A DNA stretch of 64,000 nt from Pseudomonas canadensis (lineage in GTDB: Bacteria > Pseudomonadota > Gammaproteobacteria > Pseudomonadales > Pseudomonadaceae), in the NCBI RefSeq assembly GCF_000503215.1, contig NZ_AYTD01000013.1:1285400-1349399 (forward strand), in the 5' to 3' direction. Positions 1-9,098 of this stretch are shown in pieces (the stretch's first letter is position 1; every line of letters starts with the position of its first letter). Under the pieces are notes generated by a model. The model made no database searches, was not told the DNA's origin, and worked only from the letters and a program-made list of their open reading frames with translations. Both the position numbers and the translations under genes were made by a program.

Positions 1-555
1 GTTACCGCGCACCAGCGCCATGTAGCGCTTGTCCACACCATCGCCACGCAGGGCGGTGTGCAGGTGGCGCAACATGCTGCGCTTCTTGGCGATCATCAGC
101 AGGCCAGAGGTGTCACGGTCCAGGCGATGGACCAACTCCAGCTCCTTGGCGTCCGGGCGCAACTGACGAAAGGCTTCGATCACGCCGAAATTCAGTCCAC
201 TGCCGCCGTGAACCGCAATGCCGCAAGGCTTGTTGATCACGATCAGCTTGTTGTCTTCGAAGACAATCGAGGCTTCCAGGCGTTGCAGCAACCCCTGCGC
301 CAATGGCACAGGCTCGTCACGCTCCGGCACGCGAACCGGCGGCACACGGACGATATCGCCCGCCTGCAACTTGTACTCGGGCTTGATCCGGCCCTTGTTC
401 ACCCGCACTTCACCTTTACGCAAGATGCGGTAAATCAAGGTCTTGGGCACGCCTTTGAGCCTGGCCAGGAGAAAATTGTCGATGCGTTGGCCGGCATATT
501 CCGGCGAGACCTCAAGCAGCTGGACGCTGGGGGTCTGGGGGGCGGTAGTCGTCAT
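1..555 (-). CDS. rluC: 23S rRNA pseudouridine synthase C, 3' part missing at window edge
   Basis: Reading leftward from the ATG at 555, the frame stays open to the window edge, giving the first 185 residues. The product isomerises specific uridines of 23S rRNA to pseudouridine in the cytoplasm. The N-terminal part looks like an S4 RNA-binding domain (about residues 15-75, with [14 protein letters not shown] and [11 protein letters not shown]). It is followed by the start of the catalytic RsuA/RluC/RluD domain, including [14 protein letters not shown], whose Asp in HRLDRDTSG is the family's catalytic residue. The divergent rluC/rne arrangement is typical of gamma-proteobacteria and supports RluC over RluD. 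Only the C-terminus is missing. Confidence 0.93.
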   Translation of the reverse strand, partial: MTTTAPQTPSVQLLEVSPEYAGQRIDNFLLARLKGVPKTLIYRILRKGEVRVNKGRIKPEYKLQAGDIVRVPPVRVPERDEPVPLAQGLLQRLEASIVFEDNKLIVINKPCGIAVHGGSGLNFGVIEAFRQLRPDAKELELVHRLDRDTSGLLMIAKKRSMLRHLHTALRGDGVDKRYMALVRGN

Positions 556-584
556 GGCGGCGATGATAACAATTTTTTATGGAA

Positions 585-613
585 TTGAAGCACTTAATCA
601 TTGCTGCTATAGT
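585..613 (+). promoter_or_regulatory. Sigma-70 promoter for rne
   Basis: TTGAAG (585-590) and TATAGT (608-613) are separated by exactly 17 bp, a good match to the housekeeping consensus. It lies just outside the divergent rluC start and points at rne. Transcription would start near 620. Confidence 0.7.
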
Positions 614-619
614 CGCGAA

Positions 620-1314
620 CGCCGCCAAAAGCGGCCTGGACAGAGGACTTGCGGCAAACTGCCGGCCCTGACCATCGCAATTCATCAGGACGCGAGGCCG
701 TCCTACGGGGCTTTCGCCACCCTGGAAGGCTCAAGATTGTAACAAGCGCAGGTGACATGAGGCCTGAAGCGAGTGCAGAAAGCAGAGTGAATACTCGCGT
801 TCTGCGCCGATATTTACGGCCAGTTCACAAAGTGCAGTCAGTCTTGGACCAGACCACGGCGAATACTTCGGAAACAACGCCTGTTAAGAGCTGAGTGAGA
901 GCGCAACCGCCCACACCTAGTCTTGTTTAGCCATGAGCGTGGACTCCCCATTGGAGAACACGGTAAATGCCAACCCGCTGCGGATTCTGCGCGCGGCAGC
1001 ACCCGAATTATCAGGGATACGTGTAGGGTGGAGATGCACAACCGTCGGACTGTGTAGCACTAGGCTTATATTTAGACGCTTCATCTCGTCCACAGTCGCC
1101 GGTTGATTCCTCCTCCTGACCTTAGCTTTTGTTGAAGTGGTGCCTTTGTCACCACCGCTAACAAGCAGGACGCGTCCGTCGCGATACCGGCCCAATTGGC
1201 TGGTTTTTGCTGGACACTGGAGTGGCCAACCACTCTTGACGCACCTGACACCGACCGTGAGAAGTCGTGTGTGCCGAACGCCGTTTCCGGCAGCCCGGAA
1301 ACCGACGGTACAAC
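620..1314 (+). promoter_or_regulatory. Long 5' untranslated leader of rne
   Basis: About 695 nt separate the predicted transcription start from the rne ATG, and I see no convincing gene in the gap on either strand. E. coli rne has a ~360-nt leader through which RNase E controls the decay of its own mRNA. A structured, self-regulatory leader is therefore the likely content here, by inference. The leader holds several GC-rich inverted segments but no motif I can name. Confidence 0.55.
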
Positions 1315-4300
1315 ATGAAAAGAATGCTGATTAACGCAACTCAACCCGAAGAGTTGCGTGTTGCACTGGTAGATGGCCAACGCCTCTACGACCTGGACAT
1401 CGAATCCGGTGCACGCGAGCAAAAGAAGGCCAACATCTATAAAGGCCGTATTACTCGCATCGAACCAAGCCTTGAGGCTGCCTTTGTCGATTTCGGCTCC
1501 GAGCGCCACGGCTTCCTGCCACTCAAAGAAATCTCCCGCGAATACTTCAAGAAAGCTCCTGAAGGCCGCGTGAACATCAAGGACGTCCTGAGCGAAGGCC
1601 AGGAAGTCATCGTCCAGGTAGAAAAAGAAGAACGTGGCAACAAGGGCGCAGCCCTGACCACCTTCATCAGCCTGGCCGGCCGCTACCTGGTCCTGATGCC
1701 AAACAACCCACGTGCCGGCGGCATTTCCCGTCGCATCGAAGGCGAAGAGCGCAACGAACTGCGTGAAGCGCTGAACGGCCTGATCGCACCGGCCGACATG
1801 GGCCTGATCGTTCGCACTGCAGGCCTGGGCCGCAGCAGCGAAGAAATGCAGTGGGACCTCGACTACCTGCTGCAACTGTGGACCGCTATCAAAGAAGCGT
1901 CCCTGGATCGTTCCGCGCCGTTCCTGATCTATCAGGAAAGCAACGTGATCATCCGCGCCATCCGCGATTACCTGCGCCAGGACATCGGCGAAGTGCTGAT
2001 CGACAGCGTTGAAGCCCAGGACGAAGCCCTGACCTTCATCCGCCAGGTGATGCCGCAGTACGCCAGCAAGATCAAGCTGTACGAAGACAGCGTTCCGCTG
2101 TTCAACCGTTTCCAGATCGAAAGCCAGATCGAGACCGCCTTCCAGCGCGTGGTCGAACTGCCTTCCGGTGGCTCCATCGTGATCGACCCGACCGAAGCCC
2201 TGGTGTCCATCGACATCAACTCGGCGCGTGCGACCAAAGGCAGCGACATCGAAGAAACCGCCCTGCAAACCAACCTGGAAGCGGCTGAAGAAATCGCCCG
2301 CCAGCTGCGCCTGCGTGACATCGGCGGCCTGATCGTGATCGACTTCATCGACATGACCCCGGCCAAGAACCAGCGCGCCGTGGAAGAAAAAGTCCGCGAA
2401 TGCCTGGAAGCTGACCGTGCCCGCGTACAGGTCGGCCGCATTTCGCGCTTCGGCCTGCTGGAAATGTCCCGTCAGCGCCTGCGTCCGTCCCTGGGCGAAA
2501 GCAGCGGCATCGTCTGCCCGCGTTGCAACGGCACCGGCATCATCCGTGACGTTGAATCGCTGTCGCTGGCGATCCTGCGCTTGATCGAAGAAGAAGCCCT
2601 GAAAGACCGCACCGCCGAAGTCCGCGCGCAAGTGCCGATCCCGGTTGCAGCGTTCCTGCTCAACGAAAAACGCAACTCGATCACCAAGATCGAACTGCGC
2701 ACCCGTGCCCGTATCGTCATCCTGCCGAACGATCACCTCGAAACCCCGCACTTCGAAGTGCAGCGCCTGCGTGACGACAGCCCGGAAGCCCACAGCGGCC
2801 AGTCCAGCTACGAAATCGCCGCTGCCGCTGCCGAAGTGGAAGAGGTCCAGCCTGCTGCCGCGACCCGCACCCTGGTTCGCCAGGAAGCCGCAGTCAAGAC
2901 CGCGCCGGCCCGCGCCAACGCACCGGTTCCGACCGAAGTCGCCGCGCCAGTTGCCGCACCGGCCGCCCTGCCTGAGCCAAGCCTGTTCAAAGGCCTGGTG
3001 AAGTCGCTGGTCAGCCTGTTCGCCACCAAGGAAGAGCCAGCTGCTCCGGTTGTGGTTGAGAAACCTGCCGCCGAGCGCCCTGCGCGCAACGAAGAACGTC
3101 GCAACGGTCGCCAGCAGAGCCGTAACCGCAATGGTCGTCGTGACGAAGAGCGCAAGCCGCGCGAAGAACGTGCACCGCGTGAAGAACGCGCTCCACGCGA
3201 AGAACGTGCCCCTCGCGAAGCCCGTGAAGAAACCCCGACCGTAGAACGCGCACCACGCGAAGAGCGTGCACCGCGCACTCCACGTGCCCCGCGTGAAGAC
3301 CGCAAGCCACGTGGCGAGCGTGAAGAACGTGTGCGCGAACTGCGTGAGCCGCTGGACGCAGCCCCTGCTGTAGCCGGTGCCGCCGCTGCTGCTACCGAAG
3401 AGCGTCCAGCTCGCCAGCCGCGTGAAGAGCGTGCGCCACGTGAAGAACGCCAACCTCGCGCCCCGCGTGAAGAGCGTCAACCGCGTGCCGAACAAGCCGC
3501 TGCCGCCAGCGAAGAAGAAGTGCTGACCGGCGAAGAGCAACTGCAGGAAGACGGTCAGGAAGGCGCCGAAGGCGATCGTCCACGCCGCCGCTCCCGTGGC
3601 CAGCGTCGTCGCAGCAACCGTCGTGAGCGTCAACGTGATGCCAACGGCAACGTGATCGAAGGCTCGGAAGAGACCGGCGAGAACGCAGAAGCCGCTACCA
3701 GCGAACCGACTGGCGCCGAACTGGCTGCCGGCCTGGCCGTTACCGCTGCGGTTGCCAGCTCGGTCATCAGCGCACCGGCTGAAGCCCAGGCTCACGAACA
3801 GGCTGAACGTGCCACTGCTGCTGTTGAAGAAACCGTAGCGGTTGAAGCACCTGCTGCCGAGACCCCAGTGGTTGAAGCGCCGGTTGTTGAAGCGCCTGCA
3901 GTTGAAGCGCCAGTCGTAGAGGCTCCGGTTGTCGAAGCCACCACCCCAATCGAAGCGCCGGTTGTTCCGGAAGTGGAAGTTGCCCCGGTTCAAGAAGCCC
4001 AGCCAGAAGTTGAAGTGGCAGCGGTTGAGCCCGCCCCAGTGGTTGAGCCTCAGCCAGTGGTTGAAGCGGTGGTTGAAGCACCGGTTGTCGAAGCAGCGCC
4101 AGAAGTACGTGAAGTCCGCGAAGTTCGTGAAGAACAGACCGCCTTCCAATGGACTGCCGAGCCTGCCGCGCCGGTTGAAGCGCCACAACCTGCCACTGTG
4201 GTAGAAGAAGCGCCAGCACCGGTTGCCGAAGTCGTGGTTGCCGAGCCAGCCCCAGTGGTTGAGCCTGCTCCGGTCGTTGAACCTGCGCCAGTGGTTGAAG

Positions 4301-4482
4301 CGCCGGTGGTTGCCGAAGTTGCCGCCCCCGTGGTTGAAGCAGCACCGGTCAGCGCGCTGACCGAAAACGGCCGTGCCCCGAACGACCCACGTGAAGTGCG
4401 TCGTCGTCGCAAGGAAGCCGAAGCCGCCGCAGCGGCTGCCGCAGCACAGGAAGCAGAGCACGAGAGCAAACCTCTCGCCTGA
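1315..4482 (+). CDS. rne: Ribonuclease E
   Basis: Endoribonuclease that starts mRNA decay, matures rRNA and tRNA, and scaffolds the RNA degradosome at the inner membrane. The ATG at 1315 ([13 protein letters not shown]) is chosen over the upstream in-frame TTG at 1267 because RNase E proteins begin this way. An S1 RNA-binding domain spans about residues 38-120. Catalytic magnesium-binding Asp300 (SIDIN) and Asp343 (VIDFID) are present, as is the zinc link CPRC (Cys401, Cys404). The 1055-residue protein ends in a long disordered half: Arg-rich PREER repeats (about residues 610-720) followed by Val/Glu/Ala/Pro repeats (about 840-1040). The strong downstream terminator suggests a single-gene transcript. 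Confidence 0.97.
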   Translation: MKRMLINATQPEELRVALVDGQRLYDLDIESGAREQKKANIYKGRITRIEPSLEAAFVDFGSERHGFLPLKEISREYFKKAPEGRVNIKDVLSEGQEVIVQVEKEERGNKGAALTTFISLAGRYLVLMPNNPRAGGISRRIEGEERNELREALNGLIAPADMGLIVRTAGLGRSSEEMQWDLDYLLQLWTAIKEASLDRSAPFLIYQESNVIIRAIRDYLRQDIGEVLIDSVEAQDEALTFIRQVMPQYASKIKLYEDSVPLFNRFQIESQIETAFQRVVELPSGGSIVIDPTEALVSIDINSARATKGSDIEETALQTNLEAAEEIARQLRLRDIGGLIVIDFIDMTPAKNQRAVEEKVRECLEADRARVQVGRISRFGLLEMSRQRLRPSLGESSGIVCPRCNGTGIIRDVESLSLAILRLIEEEALKDRTAEVRAQVPIPVAAFLLNEKRNSITKIELRTRARIVILPNDHLETPHFEVQRLRDDSPEAHSGQSSYEIAAAAAEVEEVQPAAATRTLVRQEAAVKTAPARANAPVPTEVAAPVAAPAALPEPSLFKGLVKSLVSLFATKEEPAAPVVVEKPAAERPARNEERRNGRQQSRNRNGRRDEERKPREERAPREERAPREERAPREAREETPTVERAPREERAPRTPRAPREDRKPRGEREERVRELREPLDAAPAVAGAAAAATEERPARQPREERAPREERQPRAPREERQPRAEQAAAASEEEVLTGEEQLQEDGQEGAEGDRPRRRSRGQRRRSNRRERQRDANGNVIEGSEETGENAEAATSEPTGAELAAGLAVTAAVASSVISAPAEAQAHEQAERATAAVEETVAVEAPAAETPVVEAPVVEAPAVEAPVVEAPVVEATTPIEAPVVPEVEVAPVQEAQPEVEVAAVEPAPVVEPQPVVEAVVEAPVVEAAPEVREVREVREEQTAFQWTAEPAAPVEAPQPATVVEEAPAPVAEVVVAEPAPVVEPAPVVEPAPVVEAPVVAEVAAPVVEAAPVSALTENGRAPNDPREVRRRRKEAEAAAAAAAAQEAEHESKPLA

Positions 4483-4496
4483 TTCGCGCAGCGACT

Positions 4497-4534
4497 AAAA
4501 AGCCCCGCCTGAGTGATCAGGCGGGGCTTTTTAT
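4497..4534 (+). terminator. Rho-independent terminator of rne
   Basis: A GC-rich stem (AGCCCCGCCTGA / TCAGGCGGGGCT) is flanked by A and T runs and sits 15 nt after the rne stop. The A run also makes it usable from the opposite strand for the converging mocA-like gene. Confidence 0.9.
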
Positions 4535-4558
4535 TGACTACGGATACACATTCAACCG

Positions 4559-4584
4559 TAGGAGCCGGCTTGCCGGCGCCTACA
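4559..4584. repeat. Single REP element, GTAGGAGCCGGCTTGCCGGCG family
   Basis: A palindromic TAGGAGCCGGCTTGCCGGCG core lies between the convergent rne and mocA-like genes. The same core recurs near 12319-12385, 30554-30640 and 54767-54839. Confidence 0.7.
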
Positions 4585-4585
4585 A

Positions 4586-5176
4586 TTAGGGTGGGGAGTA
4601 ATGTAAAGACTGTGGCAGGTCGACATCCCAGAGCACGCCCGGATCATCAACAGACACTTCACATACCTTCGCCTGCGCAAACAACGGCCTGGCACCACGA
4701 TCACCTTTCAACGCCATCAGCCCTGGCCCAGATGCCCGGCTAAACGCCACAGGGTGCCCATACTGCCCATCCTGCACCGGCACACTGATGTCACCCTCCT
4801 CCAGCCCATCAATCACCCGTTCAACGCTGGACGACCAGATAAACGGCATATCTCCCAGCACCACCAGCCAGCCGTCCGCCGCCGCACTGGCTGCAACCGC
4901 CGCCGCAATACTGTCACCCATGCCTGCTGAGCGCAGCAGCAAGACCTTGCAACCGTAGGCCTCTGCCAAGCGAATCACTTCAAGCCGGTCCGGTGAAGTC
5001 ACCACCCAGCGCTCAACCACAGCTGCCGGCAGACTCATCAGCACCTGCTCGATCACCGGCCGTGTTACGCCATCCAGCCCCACACAATCAGCCAACAACT
5101 TATCCTGGTCTACCCCCGCCACGGCACGAAAGCGACTGCCCTGCCCCGCCGCGAGCACAATTGCTGTGACAGTCAC
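4586..5176 (-). CDS. MobA/MocA-like nucleotidyltransferase
   Basis: The 196-residue protein resembles molybdenum cofactor cytidylyltransferases, which transfer CMP from CTP to molybdopterin for xanthine-dehydrogenase-type enzymes. The nucleotide-binding signature VLAAGQGSRF is at residues 7-16 and an LGDMPF metal-binding motif is in the middle. The start is a GTG that overlaps the TGA of the upstream xdhC-like gene by 4 nt (GTGA), so the two are translationally coupled. Pairing with XdhC points to cofactor insertion or modification of a molybdenum hydroxylase. No such enzyme is encoded in the window, so its client is unknown. Confidence 0.8.
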   Translation of the reverse strand: MTVTAIVLAAGQGSRFRAVAGVDQDKLLADCVGLDGVTRPVIEQVLMSLPAAVVERWVVTSPDRLEVIRLAEAYGCKVLLLRSAGMGDSIAAAVAASAAADGWLVVLGDMPFIWSSSVERVIDGLEEGDISVPVQDGQYGHPVAFSRASGPGLMALKGDRGARPLFAQAKVCEVSVDDPGVLWDVDLPQSLHYSPP

Positions 5177-6159
5177 TCAGCCACCACCGGCAATGGTTTC
5201 TTCTGCATCGGCGCCACACCGTTTTTGATCGCGACAATTTCCGCCATCAGCGACAACGCGATCTCCGACGGAGTGTGGCTGCCGATATGCAAGCCAATCG
5301 GCCCATGCAGGCGTGCGATCGCCTCGGAGGACAGCCCCAGCGCAGCGAGGTTTTCCCGGCGTTTCTGGCTATTGACCCGCGAACCCAGTGCGCCGATATA
5401 GAACGCCGATGAATTCAGCGCTGTCAGCAACGCCATATCATCCAGGCGCGGGTCATGGGTGAGGCAGACGATGGCCGTGCGCTCATCGGTCTGGATGTTC
5501 AGCACCGCTTCATCGGGCATGCCGGGTACAAAGCGGCCATGCTGCTCTTCCCAGCCGTAGACGAATTCGTCGCGCGGGTCGCAGATCAGCACTTCGAAAT
5601 CCAGCAAGCGCGCCATTTCCGCCACATAACGCGACAACTGGCCGGCGCCAATCAACAGCAGGCGCCAGCGCGGGCCATAGATCGCGCGCAAGCGTTCGCC
5701 ATCGAAAGTGACGACATCCGTCTTGCTCGCGCCGCCCAAGGTGACCTTGCCGGTGGCCAGGTCAAGCTCGCGTGCGACGATCTGGTGATCTTCACACCGC
5801 GCCAGCAGCTCACACACCCACTCCCACTCGTCCACGCGTTCCTCGGTCAGGCGCAGGGTGCCACCGCATGGCAGACCAAAACGCGCAGCTTCATCGCGGG
5901 TCACACCGTAGGTCACCAATTGCACCGGCGGCCCGTCTTCAGGCAAGCGACCATCCTGCAGGCGCGCAATCAAGTCATCCTCGATGCAACCACCCGACAC
6001 CGAGCCGATCACCACACCATCGCCACGCAACGCCAGCATCGCCCCTGGCGGGCGTGGTGCGCTGCCCCAGGTCTGGACCACGCTGTACAACACTACTCGC
6101 TGCCCGGCGCGGCGCCATTCGAGCACGCTGCGCAGGACATTCAAATCAACACTGTCCAC
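5173..6159 (-). CDS. XdhC/CoxI-family molybdenum enzyme maturation protein
   Basis: XdhC-family proteins bind molybdenum cofactor and help deliver its sulfurated form to xanthine-dehydrogenase-type enzymes in the cytoplasm. The N-terminal XdhC_CoxI domain has VLYSVVQTWGSAPRPPGAML and a GCIEDDL segment. The C-terminal domain is Rossmann-like (LLIGAGQLSRYVAEMARLL). I choose the GTG at 6159 because AGGAGG lies 4 nt upstream; an in-frame GTG at 6180 lacks such a site. This gives 328 residues. It is followed by the overlapping MocA-like gene and preceded by the dctA terminator, so it starts its own transcript. Confidence 0.85.
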   Translation of the reverse strand: MDSVDLNVLRSVLEWRRAGQRVVLYSVVQTWGSAPRPPGAMLALRGDGVVIGSVSGGCIEDDLIARLQDGRLPEDGPPVQLVTYGVTRDEAARFGLPCGGTLRLTEERVDEWEWVCELLARCEDHQIVARELDLATGKVTLGGASKTDVVTFDGERLRAIYGPRWRLLLIGAGQLSRYVAEMARLLDFEVLICDPRDEFVYGWEEQHGRFVPGMPDEAVLNIQTDERTAIVCLTHDPRLDDMALLTALNSSAFYIGALGSRVNSQKRRENLAALGLSSEAIARLHGPIGLHIGSHTPSEIALSLMAEIVAIKNGVAPMQKKPLPVVAE

Positions 6160-6234
6160 AAAACCTCCTGCAAGCGTCACAACCGTTTCACTTACTGTAA
6201 AACAAAAGCAGCCAAAGTAATGCGCCAGAAACGC

Positions 6235-6261
6235 AAACGCCCCGAACCAGTCGGGGCGTTT
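6235..6261 (-). terminator. Rho-independent terminator downstream of dctA
   Basis: The inverted repeat AAACGCCCCGA / TCGGGGCGTTT begins 37 nt beyond the dctA stop and separates dctA from the xdhC-like gene. Confidence 0.8.
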
Positions 6262-6298
6262 GTCGGTTGCTGTGGCGTCAGGTCACGCCAGCAGCGGC

Positions 6299-7630
6299 TT
6301 ACTTGACGACAGGTGCAGGGCCTTCGGCCACGCCCAGGTCATCCAGCTCGCGGGTTTCCGAGATACCGGTACCGCCGGACGCCAGCTCGCTTTGCAGCTT
6401 GTCGGTGTCCAGTTCCTTGACCCACTTGGCCACAACGATGGTGGCAACCGCGTTACCCACCAGGTTGGTCAGCGCGCGGGCTTCGGACATGAAGCGGTCG
6501 ATACCCAGGATCAGCGCGAGGCCGGCAACCGGCAGGTGGCCTACGGCCGACAGGGTGGCAGCCAGTACGATGAAGCCCGAACCGGTCACACCTGCAGCGC
6601 CTTTGGAGGACAGCAGCAGCACCAGCAGCAGGGTGATCTGGTGGGTGATGTCCATGTGGGTGTCAGTCGCCTGGGCGATGAACACGGCAGCCATGGTCAG
6701 GTAGATCGAAGTACCGTCGAGGTTGAAGGAGTAGCCGGTTGGAATCACCAGGCCTACTACGGATTTCTTCGCACCCAGACGCTCCATCTTGATCAGCATG
6801 CGTGGCAGTGCGGATTCGGAAGACGAAGTACCCAGAACGATCAGCAGCTCTTCACGGATGTAGCGGATCAATTTGATCACACTGAAACCGTGGGCGCGGC
6901 AGATACCACCCAGCACCACCAGCACGAACAGGATGCAGGTGATGTAGAAGCAGATCATCAGCTGACCCAACTGCACCAAGGAACCCACACCGTAGGCGCC
7001 GATGGTGAACGCCATGGCACCCAGGGCACCGATTGGCGCGAGCTTCATGATCATGTTGATGATGTTGAACATCACGTGGGCGAAGCGATCGATGAAGTCC
7101 AGCACCGGCTTGCCGTAGGCACCCAGGCGGTGCAGGGCGAAACCGAAGATCACCGAGAACATCAGCACTTGCAGGATATCGCCGTTGGCGAAGGCGCCGA
7201 CGATGGTGTTAGGGATCACATTGAGGATAAAGCCGACGATGCTCTGGTCTTTACCGGCAGTGACGTAGGCCGCCACTTTGGACGCGTCCAGGGTCGCTAC
7301 GTCGATGTGCATGCCGGCGCCCGGTTGCACGACGTTTACCACGATCAAGCCGATCAGCAGCGCGATGGTCGAAACGATCTCGAAGTAGAGCAGCGCATAG
7401 CCGCCGGTCTTGCCGACCGATTTCATGCTTTGCATGCCAGCGATGCCGCTGACAACGGTGCAGAAGATGATCGGGGCGATGACCATTTTGATCAGTTTGA
7501 TGAACCCGTCACCCAGCGGCTTGAGGGCCACACCGGTCTGCGGGTAGAAGTGACCGAGCAAAATACCGATAACGATTGCAACGATCACCTGGAAGTACAG
7601 GGATTTGTAGATTGGCTGACGAGTCGTCAT
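6299..7630 (-). CDS. dctA: C4-dicarboxylate:cation symporter DctA
   Basis: Inner-membrane transporter that takes up succinate, fumarate and malate with sodium or protons (DAACS/glutamate-symporter family). The 443-residue protein begins [15 protein letters not shown] at the ATG 7630, with GAGGA upstream. Many hydrophobic segments are visible. Family motifs are present: the serine-rich re-entrant loop [12 protein letters not shown], the [11 protein letters not shown] motif, and a late loop [12 protein letters not shown]. Upstream is a textbook RpoN promoter (7766-7780) and paired palindromes, consistent with control by a DctB/DctD-type system. The frame extends in-frame to 8233, but that part is non-coding leader and antisense to the AraC gene. 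Confidence 0.95.
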   Translation of the reverse strand: MTTRQPIYKSLYFQVIVAIVIGILLGHFYPQTGVALKPLGDGFIKLIKMVIAPIIFCTVVSGIAGMQSMKSVGKTGGYALLYFEIVSTIALLIGLIVVNVVQPGAGMHIDVATLDASKVAAYVTAGKDQSIVGFILNVIPNTIVGAFANGDILQVLMFSVIFGFALHRLGAYGKPVLDFIDRFAHVMFNIINMIMKLAPIGALGAMAFTIGAYGVGSLVQLGQLMICFYITCILFVLVVLGGICRAHGFSVIKLIRYIREELLIVLGTSSSESALPRMLIKMERLGAKKSVVGLVIPTGYSFNLDGTSIYLTMAAVFIAQATDTHMDITHQITLLLVLLLSSKGAAGVTGSGFIVLAATLSAVGHLPVAGLALILGIDRFMSEARALTNLVGNAVATIVVAKWVKELDTDKLQSELASGGTGISETRELDDLGVAEGPAPVVK

Positions 7631-7765
7631 TGCAAAGTTCCTCAATCGTCCCGTGTGGCAAAGATCCGCCATTGCCCACGACACTTGAATTGCGAACCCT
7701 CCTGCACTGGAGGGATTTGTTGTTTGCGAGCCCTGTAGGAACAAGCCTGCGCTGTAATCCCTATC

Positions 7766-7780
7766 GCAAACGCCGTGCCA
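7766..7780 (-). promoter_or_regulatory. RpoN (sigma-54) promoter for dctA
   Basis: On the minus strand TGGCACGGCGTTTGC matches TGGCACG-N4-TTGC, with GG and GC exactly 10 bp apart. The predicted start is near 7754, leaving a ~124-nt leader. Confidence 0.85.
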
Positions 7781-7858
7781 CTTCGCTGAAAAACCCTGAA
7801 GGCCTTTAGACATCAGGGCTTGGGGTTCTGAGGTGCCCCTCCACGCGGTAAAACAGGT

Positions 7859-7913
7859 GGCGGATTTCCGCCCACTCGTCCAATCCCGTCCTACAATTTG
7901 GCGGATATCCGCC
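7859..7913. promoter_or_regulatory. Tandem palindromes, candidate enhancer sites for dctA
   Basis: Two nearly identical palindromes, GGCGGATTTCCGCC (7859-7872) and GGCGGATATCCGCC (7900-7913), have centres 41 bp apart. They sit about 80-130 bp upstream of the dctA RpoN promoter, where a DctD-type activator would bind. They also lie just before the divergent AraC-type gene, so a role there is possible. Confidence 0.55.
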
Positions 7914-7969
7914 TTGTGACCGCATTCGGGGCTGACTACCATCAGCCCCTCCATGGACGAGGCCTTCGC

Positions 7970-8968
7970 ATGCGTGAACGTACCATCGCCAGTCATTACG
8001 CCAGGGCGGCCCTCGGCGGGGCGCGTCGGGCCGGCTATGACTACTCGGGCTTGCTGCAGCAGGTGGGCATCACCCCGGAACTGCTTACCGAACCCCGCGC
8101 CCGCATCGCGCCGGAGCAGTTCACCCGCCTGCTGCAAATGCTGTGGCTGGCACTGGACGACGAATACCTGGGGTTCGCCGACGGCCCGAGTAAACGCGGC
8201 ACCTTCGCCATGATGTGCCACGCATTGATCCACTGCCGCACCTTGGAGAAGGCTCTGGAGCGCGGTTTATTATTTTATAGCCTATTCCCACAAGGCCCGC
8301 GCTGGCAGCTGACACGCGAAGGCGAAATGGCCCGCTTGAGCCTGGACGACTCGCAGTTGTGGGACCCGGATCATTTCTTGAGTGAGTGCCTGCTGGTGAT
8401 CTGGCATCGACTGGGCAGTTGGCTGATCGGCCAACGTATCCGGCTACATCAGGCCACTTTCAGCTACCCAATGCCGGCGCACGCCGGTGAATATGACCTG
8501 CTGTTTCCCTGTGTCCAGGTATTCGGTGCACCGAACAGCAGCCTGGTGTTTCCCGCACGCTATTTGAACCTGCCGTTGTTGCAGGACGAACGCACCCTCA
8601 AGCACTTCCTCGAGCGCTCACCCGCCGACTTGCTCTCTCGGCCGGATGAAGGCGACAGCTTGAGCAGCCAGATACGCCGCTTGCTCAGCCGCGACCGCAC
8701 GCCCTGGCCGGACCTGGAAGCCGTCGCCCAGCACCTGCATATCAGCCCGCAGACCCTGCGCAGGCATTTGCGTGAAGAAGGCAGCAGCTTTCAGGCGCTC
8801 AAGGATGAGTTGCGGCGGGACATCGCCATCTATCATTTGGGCCGGGCGGATTTGTCGCTGCAGGAGATTGCCGAACAGCTCGGGTTTTCGGAACCGTCGG
8901 CGTTTCATCGGGCGTTCAAGAAGTGGACGGGGCTGACGCCGGGGGCTTACCGGGCCCAAGAGAGTTAG
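7970..8968 (+). CDS. AraC-family transcriptional regulator
   Basis: 332 residues from the ATG at 7970 ([15 protein letters not shown]); an upstream in-frame TTG at 7898 lies inside the palindrome and is unlikely. The N-terminal two thirds look like the arabinose-binding-type ligand domain common in Pseudomonas AraC regulators. The C-terminal ~100 residues hold the double helix-turn-helix, with [20 protein letters not shown] and the family signature [23 protein letters not shown]. The target genes and ligand cannot be told from the window. It is divergent from dctA and followed by a REPIN. Confidence 0.88.
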   Translation: MRERTIASHYARAALGGARRAGYDYSGLLQQVGITPELLTEPRARIAPEQFTRLLQMLWLALDDEYLGFADGPSKRGTFAMMCHALIHCRTLEKALERGLLFYSLFPQGPRWQLTREGEMARLSLDDSQLWDPDHFLSECLLVIWHRLGSWLIGQRIRLHQATFSYPMPAHAGEYDLLFPCVQVFGAPNSSLVFPARYLNLPLLQDERTLKHFLERSPADLLSRPDEGDSLSSQIRRLLSRDRTPWPDLEAVAQHLHISPQTLRRHLREEGSSFQALKDELRRDIAIYHLGRADLSLQEIAEQLGFSEPSAFHRAFKKWTGLTPGAYRAQES

Positions 8969-8985
8969 AGGAAAAAGTTATCTCG

Positions 8986-9089
8986 GTGGTGAGCGGGCTT
9001 GCCCCGCGCTGGGCTGCGAAGCAGTCCCATATCAGACATCGCTATTAGGGCCGCTTCGCGCCCCAGCGCGGGGCAAGCCCGCTCACCAC
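8986..9089. repeat. REPIN, GTGGTGAGCGGGCTTGCCCCGC family
   Basis: Two inverted copies of GTGGTGAGCGGGCTTGCCCC flank a ~60-bp spacer, and the arms extend through CGCGCTGGG / CCCAGCGCG. It lies between the convergent AraC-type and phoQ genes. The element at 42308-42428 shares these arms. Confidence 0.85.
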
Positions 9090-9098
9090 AAAAACCGA

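Noticed and set aside
1081..4461. 1126-codon open frame antisense to rne
   Set aside because: It mirrors the repetitive, GC-biased rne sequence; its product is Phe/Arg/Gly-rich nonsense without domain character, and rne is certain.
6260..7738. 492-codon open frame antisense to dctA
   Set aside because: His/Gln/Asp-rich shadow of a membrane protein gene; dctA is well supported on the other strand.
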